From the NCBI GenBank assembly GCA_947095535.1, contig OX352774.1, positions 216,244,965 to 216,308,964 on the forward strand: a stretch of 64,000 nt of DNA, read 5' to 3'. Of this stretch, positions 25,007 to 38,261 are shown piece after piece. This DNA comes from Poecilobothrus nobilitatus (lineage: Eukaryota > Arthropoda > Insecta > Diptera > Dolichopodidae). A program made the translations under genes and the position numbers. The first letter of the stretch is position 1. The number at the start of each line of letters is the position of its first letter. Below the pieces are notes generated by a model. The model was not told where the DNA came from, searched no databases, and worked only from the letters and a program-made list of their open reading frames with translations.

Positions 25007-25961
25007 ATAAGTTATTCAAATAAAGTATTCTAATAATATTGCTGCATAAATTCGAAAATATTTGTTGTATAAGGTATAACAGATCCCATTAGCAACTAAA
25101 ATAAAATTCAAATCCTTTTCACATATACCATTTTCATCCCACTTTTATTTTGAACCATTAACTTTATTCCTCTGCAAGTTTTTGATGTTTTCTTCTATAC
25201 TTTTGTATAAAGCTGGATTTTTTCGAGGTAATTCGAATTCAAACAACTCCATTCTTTTTTGCGTAATGGAGCGTAAATTATTGTTGTTACTGATTTTTAA
25301 AGTACAGCTGATCTCTGAAGTAGATTTACGTGATTAAAAATTTCTTCTCTTTAATAGAACTGTTAAAAATGCATAAATAAAAACATTTGAAAATGTTAAT
25401 ACCATTTAGAAATAATTTCCATCTCAGTCTTATGTATTTTTCTATATTTTAGACCTTAGTTAAGAATAAGTCATACTCACATTTATCAATTTTTGATATT
25501 TTGAATAAAACATGTTTTCTGTAAAATGCACCGGATATGAAATTAATTTAAAGTAAAAAAAAAACAAAAACAAAAACAAAAAAGAAAATGTAATATTTTT
25601 TTATTCAAATTTGACATATTTATTTATTTTTTTTATTATTTTCTTCTTTTTTTTTTTTTTAAGGCACATTAATATTAACTACATAGGTATATTATGTAAA
25701 TATCTTATTTAAAACTTAAAAATTACTAATACTATTACTAAATTTTTTTTTTTTTTAATAAAATTATTATTTATTATTTAAATTTTCATAATGATTTACA
25801 TAAATGTATGTAGGTATGTGTTTATATTTGTAATGCATGTTTAATGCGTAACATTTTTAAGTCTCTTTATTAAATTATCACTTAATTTAAATAAATATAT
25901 ATATGTATAGATACTATATATATTATATTATAATATATGTATGTATGTATAAATTAAGAAA
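25007..25961. other. Non-coding stretch downstream of the 688-residue protein gene
   Basis: A/T-rich. It must include the 3' untranslated region of the minus-strand gene that stops at 25962. No second gene or clear repeat seen. Confidence 0.5.
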
Positions 25962-28028
25962 TTAAATACTTGATATTAATCGACATACACCATAACTATC
26001 TCGTAAACTATCTGGACCACATTGTTCTGTAGCTCCAATTAATTTTAATTCAATATTATTATTAAATCCAGTACCGTTATTTTCAATAAAATCACTTTTT
26101 TTTATAATTTCTTCAATATTATTTTGTTGTGTATCAATAATTGAATCATCATAATCATTAAGATTACCATCCATTATACCATAATAATTATTATTATTAT
26201 CAATATTTGTATATAAATCTTGTGGATTCATAATTATTCTATGATATGAAATTGGTGGATATAATGTTGGATCATTTGAATTTAAACTAATACCAAAAAA
26301 TGTTGGTAATTTATTTTTTGTTTGAATTGTTGTTGTTGTTGCTGTCGGTATATCACGTTTAATAACAATACTATCACGTTTTTCTAAATTATTATTAATA
26401 TTATTATTATTATTATATATATTATTACCACCATCACCTCTTAATACATTATTAAATTGTATTAAATTTAAATCTGGATCTGGATAATAAATTAATGAAT
26501 CTCTAATAGATTTTGCATAACGTCTACTTAAATTATTATTTTTATTATTATTTGTATTAAATGACGAATATGTTGTTGATGTTGGATTATTTGAAATAGA
26601 AGGATAAAATGAACGAGAATTTGTATTAGGAAGAAGTATAGATGATGAAGTTGATCCTGGTATACCAGGTATTCCATTAGTAAAATGACTAAAAAAATCT
26701 AAAAAATTACCTCTTGCAACTGATGCTGGATTAAATCCACCACCATTTAAAAAACTACGTTGATTTTGTTCTTGTTTCCTTTGTTGTGATTGTCGCTGTT
26801 GCTGCTGTTGTTGTTGTTGTTGTTGTGATTGTTGAGATATTGATCCTGATGATGTAGATGAAGGATTATATATGTTTGTTGGTACTTGAGGTGGTATTGC
26901 ATGTGCTGTAGAATGTTGTAATGGTATTTGTACAACATGTGGTTCAATTTCTAAATGATATGGTTTCATTAAATGTTGTTGATATTTAATTGGATATGGT
27001 GGTGGTATAACATCAATTTGTTGTCCTGTATCAGATCCACTATTACTATTTTCTGTTATACCATTAATTGAATTTTGATATAATTTATCTGTTGGATTAT
27101 ATTCATTTGAACCAATATTACTTGATATATCAACACGATATGGTGTACGTCCTTCAATAAAATCAAAAATTTGATTATCATTACCATTACTATTACCAAT
27201 TAAATTTTGATTTGATTGTAAAATTTTATTTAAATATGAAATATGTTGTTGTTGATTATTTTTAGATCTTTCAGATGGATAATGATTTGATTTTCTTAAA
27301 TCATATGTATCAGAACCAACACCATAATGATAATGTTTTTTATTTGATTTTTTTGTATTCGTACGTTTTGATGAAGATCGAGTTAATAAATCTAATAAAC
27401 TGATACCAGCTGTTGGATTTGGTGGTATAACAACAATCATAAAATTATCAAGATCAGCACGTATATTATATTGTCCTTCTTGACGTTGATCGAATGTTAT
27501 TAATTTTCTTGGTGGTTGTTGTGATTCATTTGATTCATTTTGATCATCTACATCAGAATAATTATTATTTTCAAAATCTTCTTCCCCAGTTAATAAATTA
27601 GATGTAGTTGATTCTAGAATTGGTTTTGTTGAAAAGTTTGGTAAAGACGATGATGATAATAGTGGTTGTGGTGGTGGTGGTGGTGATGATGGTGATGATG
27701 GTGGTGATGGTGATGATGATGTTGATGTTGATAATGATGATAATGATGGTTTTAATGGCTGTGAAGTTGTTAAAATTTCTTTATCTGGAATTGATGAGGG
27801 TTTCATTGATAATGGTAAAGATGATGTTGATGATGTTGATTCTCCTAATAAATCTTCATGTAAAGCTAATAAAGGAACTTCTGATGGATCATTATGTTGT
27901 ATTGATGAACTTTCTAATATCGGTTTCACATCATCAATTTTGTTCTTATTTTTTTCTGCTGTCGTTTCATGTAGTAACGTTAACCCAATTAATAAAACGA
28001 ATCCAATTATTCGTATTAATTCATTCAT
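25962..28028 (-). CDS. Unrecognised large secreted protein, 688 residues, FDQRQ-motif family
   Basis: A single uninterrupted frame from ATG at 28028 to TAA at 25964-25962. The start is chosen because it opens a signal peptide (residues 1 to about 24, IIGFVLLIGLTLL then ETTA). Order of features: Ser/Pro-rich segment with a run of prolines (about 95-125); FDQRQ-x-G-x2-NIR-x2-LD at about 179-194 followed by hydrophobic NFMIVVIPP; basic SKR/KK stretch (about 220-231); poly-Gln of about 11 residues within a Gln-rich region (about 399-423, CAA/CAG mixture); Asn-rich tracts (about 490-550, 608-616); dibasic sites RR and KR (about 503, 551, 559); and a terminal segment with the only two cysteines, C-x11-C, in CGPDSLRDSYGVC. 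Sequons include NES, NGT and NFS. Probably an extracellular, largely disordered protein. The shared motif links it to the gene at 11257-12126. Function unknown; a non-coding 5' exon is possible. Confidence 0.85.
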   Translation of the reverse strand: MNELIRIIGFVLLIGLTLLHETTAEKNKNKIDDVKPILESSSIQHNDPSEVPLLALHEDLLGESTSSTSSLPLSMKPSSIPDKEILTTSQPLKPSLSSLSTSTSSSPSPPSSPSSPPPPPQPLLSSSSLPNFSTKPILESTTSNLLTGEEDFENNNYSDVDDQNESNESQQPPRKLITFDQRQEGQYNIRADLDNFMIVVIPPNPTAGISLLDLLTRSSSKRTNTKKSNKKHYHYGVGSDTYDLRKSNHYPSERSKNNQQQHISYLNKILQSNQNLIGNSNGNDNQIFDFIEGRTPYRVDISSNIGSNEYNPTDKLYQNSINGITENSNSGSDTGQQIDVIPPPYPIKYQQHLMKPYHLEIEPHVVQIPLQHSTAHAIPPQVPTNIYNPSSTSSGSISQQSQQQQQQQQQQRQSQQRKQEQNQRSFLNGGGFNPASVARGNFLDFFSHFTNGIPGIPGSTSSSILLPNTNSRSFYPSISNNPTSTTYSSFNTNNNKNNNLSRRYAKSIRDSLIYYPDPDLNLIQFNNVLRGDGGNNIYNNNNNINNNLEKRDSIVIKRDIPTATTTTIQTKNKLPTFFGISLNSNDPTLYPPISYHRIIMNPQDLYTNIDNNNNYYGIMDGNLNDYDDSIIDTQQNNIEEIIKKSDFIENNGTGFNNNIELKLIGATEQCGPDSLRDSYGVCRLISSI
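26790..26826 (-). repeat. CAA/CAG codon repeat within the 688-residue gene
   Basis: Read on the minus strand this is a CAA/CAG array encoding about eleven consecutive glutamines plus neighbouring interrupted ones. CAA and CAG are mixed, which usually limits slippage. It is likely to vary in length between individuals. Confidence 0.85.
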
Positions 28029-31000
28029 TTTTTTTTTTTTTTTTGATTCTTCTTTTGTTGAATGCTCAAGAGTTCAACAATAATAAAAATTATTGTTGTT
28101 ATTGTTGGTTGTTTGTTTTTTTAAGTTTCTTTCTGTTCCACTTTCAATAAATAAACTAATTTTTATTATGATGAAATTGTAGGATGAAATAAGATGTTTT
28201 CACTGCCAAGTTCAAATATCTACTGAATTATATTCATATATTGATGATGCTATGATCTGCGTTTTACTCTGTTTTTTTTTTAATTTTTGTTTTATTATTT
28301 TGCTTTTCACTGTTCTTATAACTTATTCTCGATTTTTCTCAAAACATATTTTAATTAAATTTATTATCTGTTTGTTTGTATATAATATGTGAAAACGCTA
28401 AACATATATACAGATATTCATATACAGTTAGTATTTTTTAAAGTGAAATATTATCTTGGAGTACAGTGAAAATTTGTCGACCATTGGATCAATGAAACGA
28501 TTACTTAGGTTAAATAACTTGTGATAATAAGATTTTATTATAATTTTTTCGTATTATGAAATGATTTTTAAAAAGCTTTTTTTTTTTAATTACGTATCTG
28601 TTAGTCTGTATTTTTTATAGTTATTCATAACTTTAAGCAGTATAACTTTAAGCAGCTTAAGCAGTATAACTTTAAGCTGCGGGGCGTAGAGAGACATGTA
28701 TATATTTAATAGTTCATTCACAAATTCTTAAACTAAAGTTCAGTTTCTTTAATTCATTGTACTTTTATGTTTTTACTATAAGCCGTTAATGACTATTGTA
28801 CCACATAATAATATGCAAATACTTTTTACGATTATTTGTGCGCCATCTATTATCTTGTATAAGATTTATTTTCATTTATTTAATTCATTATTACATTCAT
28901 TATTCATTATTACAAACACTAAATATTTGTTTATTATTAAAATATTTAATCTTATTTAATTATTGTGTTATTAATATTACATAGTTTTTTATTATCCACC
29001 GAGAGAACTCTAATCTGTGTTACTTTGATTTCAAATCGATTTTAAAAGTCTTAAACGAACCGATAGTTAACTATTTAAAGTATGAAAAGCTATTATAACT
29101 ATTATATTTTAAGATAATGGTAAAAACTAAGTAGTGCTATTTCATCTGCTTTATAAATAATTCGCTTTATTAAATTTCACAATTTGTAATTTTGTTCTAA
29201 GGAGTGGGAATTCAGTTAAATAAAAAATAAAAAATAACAAAAAATAAATAAAATAAACAAAAAAAATTTTTTTTTTTACCGGAATCATTAAAATTCAGAT
29301 GATCATAACATTATAAGTTGTTAAATTTTCTATGAAAATAAGGTAATATTTAGTCTTGTTCCATTTAGGTGTTTAAAGTACTTTAAAGTAGTTGGATGAT
29401 ACATAATTTTGAAAATTGTACAATTATATATAGTAATTGTGTTAGATTAGATTAGATCTATTTAAGAAGAATAAATGTCACTGCGACCTTTTGATGTAGA
29501 TCTATTGTAGCCCCTCTGTTACTACGTGTTGTGGATTTTGCCTCCACTTATAATACTTCTGTCAGCCCGTCTGCCTCTAAAAAACAAAAGGTTTGTATAG
29601 GGTTTACTACTGGCAGTTCATCTTTGACAAAGTAATATTCTCCTAAGTGTACAATCAAAATAGTTAACCAACCGATGATCAAACTTGAAAATATTGTATC
29701 AAACAAAATTTAAAGCACAGATAATTTAAGCTTTTAATTTAGTGTAACTATGCAAAACTAAGTTATTTTATTTTAAACTAAGTTATTTTATTTTAAACTA
29801 AACAATTTTAAACTATTGGCATAGGTATATAAGTATTTTGTGCTAAGATCGAAAATATAAGTACTATAATTATAGCGCATCAGATTATGGTTAATAAGAG
29901 AAATATTTTATGCAGTAGTTGGATATATGATATACCAGACACATTTTCAAGTACCTACTAAGTATTTTCAAGTACCTACTTTGGGTACCTACTAATTCTG
30001 CTTCAAAAAGATATCATGTACTTGAAAAAGGCATTAATGGAACGCGACTAAATTGCGGTTTGTTCATCATCCGTGTATGTAATGAATATGTGCAGATAAT
30101 ACTGTTTTGTACCCATTTATTATGTGATTATTTGTTTATTTTGTTTTTTTTTTTTATTTTTATTCTAAATGCAACTCACTGTTATTTTGTATAACCTGGT
30201 ATAATTTTTGTAAAATTTGTAGGTATTATGTACATATGTATGTACATTTCTTTTTTATTTTTTATACGTGCATACATAATACTTATTTATTTTAAACAGA
30301 ACCGGCTGTAGGAATCAGAATCAGAAGTTAAAGGATCTTAGGATTTTTTATTTTATACATAGATATAATAACAAAATAGGAGAACAAATATAGAAAGTAA
30401 AATAAATATTTATTGCAGTTTTAAAATTACATTTTTAATTTTTAAGGAATTGATAAACAGTTGTTTCGCTTTAAAAAAAAAAACGTTAATTACACCACAT
30501 TAGGTACACGTAGTCTGCTAAAGGCAAGATAAAAGGGAGAAGGACGTGTATAAAATAAAGCTTCTTAGAAATGGCAAAGCAACACATGGATAATAAGTAC
30601 AATCTGCAGAATAATCAAAAGCATATGGCAACTAAGTTACAAAAATAACCAAGTGTATTACTACTCTCTTTCTACACCTGAAATCAGACAGAAATTGGTT
30701 GGTGTTATTATGGAACCATTGGACGTTAATGATAGTGAGACATGCTAAAGTATTGATTTTGTAAGATACGAGATTGAGTATAAGAAACTATATAGATAGA
30801 GTATAATAATTTACTTGCACCAGAGGACACAAATTTCCATTTATTAAACATTTTTATTTAGGTATTTATTTATTTTAGTGCTACCACCTTATAAAATGTG
30901 ATGGAAATGGTGGAAATAAATCACCCATTTTCTTTTCAAGTTTAGTTGCGGTACAAGTTTTAAATTATAATTAATTCATTATTTTTCGATATATTATTTA

Positions 31001-31099
31001 TTTGGTTTACATTATATTCTTATATTCTTATACACAGTTGACAATAATTTTCTATTATGTCTAAAACTATTGTCAGCTGTGATTTAATATAATATTTTG
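28029..31099. other. Non-coding stretch upstream of the 688-residue protein gene
   Basis: The first few hundred bases should hold the promoter and 5' untranslated region of the minus-strand gene starting at 28028; no core promoter could be singled out. Short local duplications occur at about 28632-28680 (ACTTTAAGCAGTATA words) and 29755-29802 (AAACTAAGTTATTTTATTTT twice). A GC-richer patch at 29470-29620 begins after TTAGATTAGATTAGA and may be a mobile-element fragment. No gene seen. Confidence 0.45.
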
Positions 31100-31173
31100 A
31101 TCTAACCAGGGTTTGAAGTCGTGATCTTTAAGCCTAAAAGACCGACTCCTTACGCACTGCTCTTTTGGTCGGA
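31100..31173 (-). mobile_element. Degenerate tRNA-related SINE head
   Basis: On the minus strand a tRNA-like layout can be traced: AGAGCAGTGCGTAAGGAG as a rough A-box region and GACTTCAAACCCTGG as a weak B-box. No acceptor stem closes. It is distinct in sequence from the GGGGCCTCGGTGG group. Confidence 0.4.
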
Positions 31174-33639
31174 TTAATTAAACAATTTTATATTAAATCT
31201 AGTTTTAATTTAAACAAGCAATTTTTTAAAAATACAAATAATCCGCAAACTAAAAATTCGCCAATTTTGCTACGATTAGTTCCGTGGAAGTGTAATTTAA
31301 AGTAAATTAATTTTTTTTTTAAATAAAATTGATCAACTGGCATGTGTTTCATTTTTCCTTTAGCTACTTAACTGCACAATGTATAAGAAAGTGCTCTATA
31401 ATTAGGGAGTTACTTTTATTTTTACTTTGTAACAGTAAAACTAATGCAACAGTTCAATGGGATCATCTTTAAACAAGTTGAAAAAAAAAGATTAACCTAT
31501 TAAAAAAAAGTGTACCCTGTTATGCACATTATTATTTTATAACAAAATTTTTTCAAACAAGAATAAAATAAATAAAGTCATATTTGCGATTAATAAAAAA
31601 AAAAAAAAAACTAGGTACAATTATACAAATAAATATAATAATAATGGGGTATGGAGTTATGGGGTATCCTAATAAATTCTTTTTGAATGATTATTTTTTT
31701 ATATTTTTTTTTAATTTTTTTTTAATGAAATATTAGATAGATATTAATTGAAAAATTATACAAACATTCTCTTTTTTTTTCGTTCTATCTCTTATTTCTT
31801 TCAATTCTATTCTTTCAAGGGTCCGTAGATCAGAATTTTAATATAAAAGTAAATAAAAGTAAATTATCGAATTGCAAGAAAAATGTTGATTCTTTGAAAT
31901 TGCTTACTTATATGTATTACTTAATTGTGTTTTTTTTTTTGTTGAAGATATGATAAGAAGTATTTAATTTTTGGTTGAAGAATTCCTCATTTTTTATTAA
32001 TATAAATTTAGCAGTTAGAAAACAATTTATAGAAATTTATTATTATTTCTTATTATTAGTTTGAATGTCGTTATAATTTTTATGAATAGAACATTTTTTT
32101 TTTTAATGTATGTATGGGTATAGGTAGTAAAGTCATCAAAATTTGATTTTGTAGATAGTATTATTAATAGTATTTCTCTAACCAGACTCTGATCCACATT
32201 TGAAAGAAAAACGGTCAAATTTATATAATTATTTAAAAAAAAAGAAATAATTTACCAATTAATTATTTTAATAGTACCGCAAGTTGGTTTTTTACACCTC
32301 ATAACTCATATAAGTGTTACAATATATAATATTAAAAATTTTTCATTTTCTTTTGACACTTTTATCCAAAGTCAATTTTTAAAATACTACCCTTTTACGA
32401 TCAAACTTTAATCTGGTTTAAATATAAAAAATCAATTTGTTTTTTTTTTTTCGAATTTCAAAATTTTTATTGCAAGGTTAATGACACTTTTTAATATTTA
32501 AAATTAAATTTTTCAGTTTTTTTTTTTATATTTTTATTTAATTATCGCATAAAATTTATCTTCTGATTTGAAATATTTATTAAAAGAACAGTTCCTTATT
32601 TACTAATGAAATTTGATTAGTTCGTTTTTTTTTTTTAATTACCATATAAAAATCATTTAATAATAATAAGTTTATTAATAATAAAAGAAAAAAGTACAAA
32701 AAAATCTGCAATGACGTAAATGTACGAAAAAGGATCTTTTTTCATTTTTTCGTTCTCCTTTCAAAACTTTTCGTTTCGTGTGCGATTTAAAGTAGGCTTA
32801 ATAAATCATAAATAATTTCTTGTTACAATATGTGTAACTACACCATATTTCAATTCAACACAAAATTACATAACAAATAATTATATAATTATTATGTATA
32901 TCTTAAAGTATTATGTTATATAATATTATATAGTTGAGGTTATATATATACATACATACATAGGTAATCAAATATAATTTTCATTATAAATTGTAATATA
33001 CAATCTGTATATTGTTTTCAGTTAGTTCTATATGTAAAGTTGTGCTATAATTTTTTTTCTATAAATTAGGTATGTACTTATTTGTAAAATTGATTGAAGA
33101 CACAAACTAATCTTCAATAACTCAATAATAGACGCAAACCAATCATTAAATACACGTATCTAGGACATTTGTTGACGACTAAAAGCTTGAAGAAACTGCG
33201 TGTAAATTTGATGAAAATTCAAACCGTAGTACTGATTGTAGGAATGAAAAAAAGAAATAAATTATCATTTTTCTTAAATTCCGAATAATAAGTCTAATGA
33301 AAGAGGCTAGATAGGATGTATTTTACTTTGACATCGATTACGGGGTTAGTTTTTAATAAAGTACTGTTAGAATTCAGAATAAAATTTATTTCAATATTAT
33401 AAAAAATTATATAACTACCTAACTGAACATTTTACATAACTCATTAATTCTTTATTATAAGTTATTTTGTTTAGGCGTTTTTTTTTAAATTCTGAATGAA
33501 AGGATGGAAGTTATCAAAGTCGTATAAAACTCTAAAAGCGTTGGAATTGGAACATATAGTTTATTCCATAATTATCATTTGACATACATACACACATATT
33601 ATGTATGTATATACAAAATTTTAAAAATTTTTGTACAAT
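31174..33639. other. Non-coding stretch
   Basis: A/T-rich with poly-T tracts. No gene, RNA or strong repeat recognised on either strand. Confidence 0.5.
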
Positions 33640-33820
33640 TTTTGTTATGTTTGGATTTTTGAATTTTGGATTTCGACAATTTGGCTTTTGGGAATTTGCA
33701 TTTTGAGAGTTTGGATTTTGGAATTTTGGGTTTTGGGAATTTAAATTTTGGAATTAGGGATTTTGGGATTTAGATTTTTGAATTTGGATTTTGGGATTAA
33801 AGATTTCAACATAGATCCGA
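33640..33820 (-). mobile_element. Single arm of the AAATCCC foldback family
   Basis: A run of about a dozen variants of GGATTTTGGAATTT ending in TAGATCCGAAA. Read on the minus strand it matches the left arm of the element at 5845 (GGATCCGAAATCCCAAA…). No opposite arm or core is found nearby, so this is a solo arm. Confidence 0.55.
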
Positions 33821-36623
33821 AAAGTTATTATTACCCATACAATACCATCAACCAAATACCACCAAAAATAATTTTAATTTTTTATTTCTTATAATTTCAT
33901 TTTTATTTTAATTTGTATCTTTAAAAGAAACTAAATATAAATATGTAATTTGTAAATACCACCCAAAAGTAAAAAAAAAAATAAAATATACTTAACATAA
34001 ATAATAACTACTTTCAAAAAATAAACAAAATACAAAAAAGAAAAAAAAATAGGTTCGTTCTTGGAACTTATTACTGAGAATCCCATTTAACATTTTACCT
34101 TTCTGTTATTTTTATTTAGCAGATTTCAGAATTTTTAAAAAATGTGCTTATTATTTTCATTTTTGCCGTTCGCACATCTACATTTTTATAAATATTTTTA
34201 GATCTCATCAAAAAAAATTAATTTTATAGAAGAACTGTTTTGGTTGATTTCGATTTATAACTGTTAGTGGGATTCAATATGCTATAGCCCAAAGAGCTTT
34301 GCTAAACTCAGATTTTACTCAATATTTTTTTAATTGAAAAACCCCCAATTGTCTGGATATTTCATTTCTAAAAATAATAAAAGAATATATAAAATATATT
34401 TTTTTTGTGATTTGGAAAGCATTACTCACTATTATGTGAATAGGAAATTTGGAAAGTGAAATGCTAAATTTAAAGCTCAAACATTGATTTTGTAACATAC
34501 ATACATACATACATAAGAATATTGTTAAAAACTTAACTTTTCATACTGACTTGTTTTTTACTTATTATTTTTTACTTACATATAATACTTATGCACAATA
34601 ATATAATATTTGCTGTTGTAAGGAAATAAAAACCTTTTAAAGATATTTTTGTTTTTATTGGTTTAAGAAAACCTGACTAAAAAGTAATTAACACTTTAAT
34701 AATATTAGCGTTAACCACAGTCCACAAAATATCATTAAAATAAAAATTACATATGTTATTATAACATTCTTTTTCGATTACATATGTGTATATTCAAGTT
34801 CTGGGTATTATATAACTTTTAAAGAAATTTACCTAAATATGTCAAATGTTTCTTAAAACATGTATAAATAGAAATTTCGTACACATACAGGGTGATTATC
34901 TTTCCGTCTTGAACATTTGTTTTATGGTTAATTTAGGAAACCAAAACGAACCATCCTTATTTCCATCGATTCTTCAGATAATAGGAACTACATTTTTTTT
35001 TAAATTTTAATTTAGTTTGCTTACATAAGTACATACATATATGTATCTCTAAAACTACGAAACTTATTAATAAGTTTGAAAGAGAGTCAGACTTTCCATT
35101 TTAGTTTTCAAACAATGTCTTTTCATATTTCCAATATTTTTCCTTCAAAAGTTAAGGAAAAAATTGGAAAAAGAGCACCGGTACAAACACATCATTTTTG
35201 TGTTGTCAAATGTCAATTTTAGCACAAAGAATATTTTGCAACTTTCATTTGGCAAAAAAAATAAATGAGTCACTTCGAAAAAAGACAAATATTTATAAGT
35301 ATTTATATATTCTTTAAAATATTATATAAATTCTGGAAAAAGCGTATAACCCTGATTTTGTAACGAACTCTAAAATCGCTTCAATAGGCCATTCCACACG
35401 GGTAGTGTCCTCTTTCGTTATTTTTTACTTTCACCTTCGTTTCATTCCGTCTTGCTTATAAACTAAATTTGTATTGGCGATTTTTTGGAGTAATTTTTTA
35501 AACCAAAATTTTAGAGTTTAAAAATTTAGTTCACTAACACAAACCAAACCTCAAATAAAAATTTTTTTAGGGTCAAAAAATTTTATGTGTACATACATTT
35601 CATTCTCGTATTTATTATCTACCTCTCACAACAAATTTTGTTTTAAAATGAAATATTTACACACAGATATAAAAGTAAGGACAATCGAGAGGAACAGTAT
35701 AAACAAAAGAGGAAGTAAATTGGGATGCTCTCATATGTCAACTTACATAATCTAATACTTTTAACATTTAAATAATTATCGGCTGCTAAAAGTAATTAAA
35801 ATATACATATACAAGTATAATATGAAACTGTTATTTCTATTCCTTGAGTTCAACTAAAAAAATATCTTCTTAAACAATAAGTATATCCTATGATTAACCG
35901 AGATAACTAAAAAATGTTTGCATTAAAAAGAAAGTCACTTAAAGACCGTTAGAATTTATAAATTTTTTATTATAAATGTGAATATAGCAGTTAGCACTTG
36001 TAAATTTGGTATAATGTTGGTATAATACATAACTTTTAGAATGTATATTTATTTAATAATTATCATGCGATCATGTTTAAGATGAATAATTTTAGTTGAA
36101 CGTATGATCATAATCTAGTAATTCCAGTTACTTCATTTTCATCTTTGAAAAGTTTTCTATATAAAGAAAGGTATTGATAATGCAAGTTCAATGAACTATA
36201 AATGGAAAGAAACTAAAAAAAAAACGTTAACATAAATGAACTGGATGGCTTTTATCTGAATGGTATAAAAGTCATCTTTGATTTATATCGTAATTAAAAA
36301 TTATAATGTACAATTAAAATTCTTTGAAATTTACTTCCCCTCGGTTTTTTTTTTTTTTTAGTTTCAAGCAAAAATTTTTTTTTTATTTTATTTAATTTTT
36401 ATTTAAGTAACAGGTGTTATGGGACAAAATACCTGTAATTTTCTAATAAAACTGGTCGTGTAATTGTAAAATATTGTACATATATGTACATACATGCATA
36501 TATATAGAATATGAGATTTTTATTATTAGAACGTATTAAATTGATTGCAAATTATAGTTTATTGTAGATTATTAATTATTCAATTCATTAATTTAATCTT
36601 GTAAGATTATATTAGATTATACG

Positions 36624-36663
<40 letters not shown>

Positions 36664-36904
36664 CTGTTATTTAATAAAGAATGCAGAGACCGGAATTGCA
36701 TAAAATTTTTGTATTAAACATTTTAGTAAAATATTGTAATTACAAATTTTGCTTTAAATCTACAAATAAATTAAATAATAGATAATAAATAAACGGATTC
36801 ATTCAATCTGTTGATTGTTCTGGTAATTTTTTCAATTGACAATTTTTGGATTAAAAAGTAGAAGCTATATCAAAAAATTGCATAGACATTCAACATATTC
36901 TAAG
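33821..36904. other. Non-coding stretch with foldback-core fragment and possible transposon end
   Basis: ACAGGGTGATTATCTTTCCG at about 34888 resembles the terminal words of small DNA transposons. ATTCTGGAAAAAGCGTATAA followed by CCCTGATTTTGTAACGAACT (about 35331-35372) is another copy of the foldback core. A long (AT)n tract lies at about 36629-36658. No gene is supported. Confidence 0.45.
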
Positions 36905-37440
36905 AAGAGCCGGGTGTGAAAGCTGTGGTGAAATCTCGGGTGTCAAAATCTCATGTTTTAAAATCTGTTGCCTTAAAATCTCCAGATTTCCTTCGCGAAA
37001 ATAAAAGTTTTGTAAAAAGTGGAAAACATACTACATATATTTTCGTTATAAATTGATTTGACAATATTTTTATAATAATCAGTGGCTGACAAATAGCGGT
37101 CAAATTCACTATTTGAAAAACATTTGATTGAAATTTTTTTTTGTTAACTATAATAATAAAATCACTTTTATTTTCAACTACTTGCGTAATAATCAGTCTG
37201 ATAGAGAAATGGTGGGCTGTCGCTTCCAAACTCCAGCTAAACAAATGATTGAAACTTTAATTTTGCAACCAACTCTAAAATCTTTCCTAATTTTTTTTAT
37301 ATATTTATTTCATTTTCCTTACAACATTAAAGAATTTAAATAGTGGGGAAATATAATATCAATTTTTATGGAAAATATCATAAATGCGAGCTGTTGACAC
37401 GTGAGATTTTAAAAAACGGGATTTATTAAAAACGCAGTTC
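36905..37440. mobile_element. Foldback-type element with AAATCTC arms
   Basis: The left arm (about 36925-36985) is an array of AAATCTC-type words (AAATCTCGGG, AAAATCTCATG, AAAATCTGTTG, AAAATCTCCAG). The right side (about 37395-37430) has the inverted words GTGAGATTTTAAAAAACGGG. The core at 37205-37290 (CGCTTCCAAACTCCAGCTAA, AACAAATGATTGAAAC, AACCAACTCTAAAATCTTTCCTAA) is the same as in the elements at 5845 and 38262. The small open frames over this region on both strands are artefacts of the element. Confidence 0.6.
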
Positions 37441-38261
37441 TTTTACAGCAGTTCTCATACTCATGAGTTCGCATCCTTAATAAAAAAATTGCAACCGAAG
37501 AGAGGATAAATCTGCATTTATTAATTTAATGATGTGTTATAAATATCTACCGAATCATTCAACAGAGACGCGTACATAAGAATTTAGAATGTAATGTTAG
37601 TTGCACCATACTTCTATGACAAAACTAATTTAAAAAATCGAAAAACTCTAAAAAAATAATTTTATTAAAAATTTTTAAATATTGAAATATTGTGAAACTA
37701 ATCTTTGAAAATGGAAATTTAGACACAGATTTAGAAATTTAGGGTATGATTAGGACAATTTGTTGCGAGAAAGATTTGGTATGAATTTTTTGATCAATTT
37801 CTTTATATTTTTTTCGGCTTCTTTTTTTTTTACCAAAATTATTTTATAAGGTTAACTTTAAGAATTTACTATTCCAATATTTCATTTCTTTGTCTATTAT
37901 ATAAAAGCTCAAATTTAATTTAATTAAATTAAATAATAATAATAATCATAAAATTAATCAACATTCGAATTAAAATAATAACGGTGACCTCTTTAAATAA
38001 TTTAAGTTAATTTGTATCTTTCATTTACTTTAGAAAATGCTAAAATAAAATTTAATTCGCGTATTTTCAATTATTAAATTTTTTGATTGCTAATTTTTGT
38101 ATAAGTCACGTTTTTAATTATCAACTTATTTTAATAGGTCAACTTTTTTTGGTACACAACTAAAAGAATAATGGCTATAATTTTAATTAATATTAATTTG
38201 AAATTATTCTTTGAGAGTAATAAGAACTGATGGTAAAGGTTACTTAAAGGAAAATACTCCA
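37441..38261. other. Non-coding stretch
   Basis: A/T-rich. No gene or clear repeat. TAATTAAATTAAATAATAAT runs near 37917-37945. Confidence 0.45.

Noticed and set aside
27608..28150. 180-codon open frame opposite the 688-residue gene, rich in Val, Met and Leu
   Set aside because: It is the antisense of the Ser/Asp/Pro-rich coding sequence; its hydrophobicity is an artefact of reading those codons backwards.
36951..37343. Overlapping small frames on both strands near 37 kb
   Set aside because: Both fall inside the AAATCTC foldback element.
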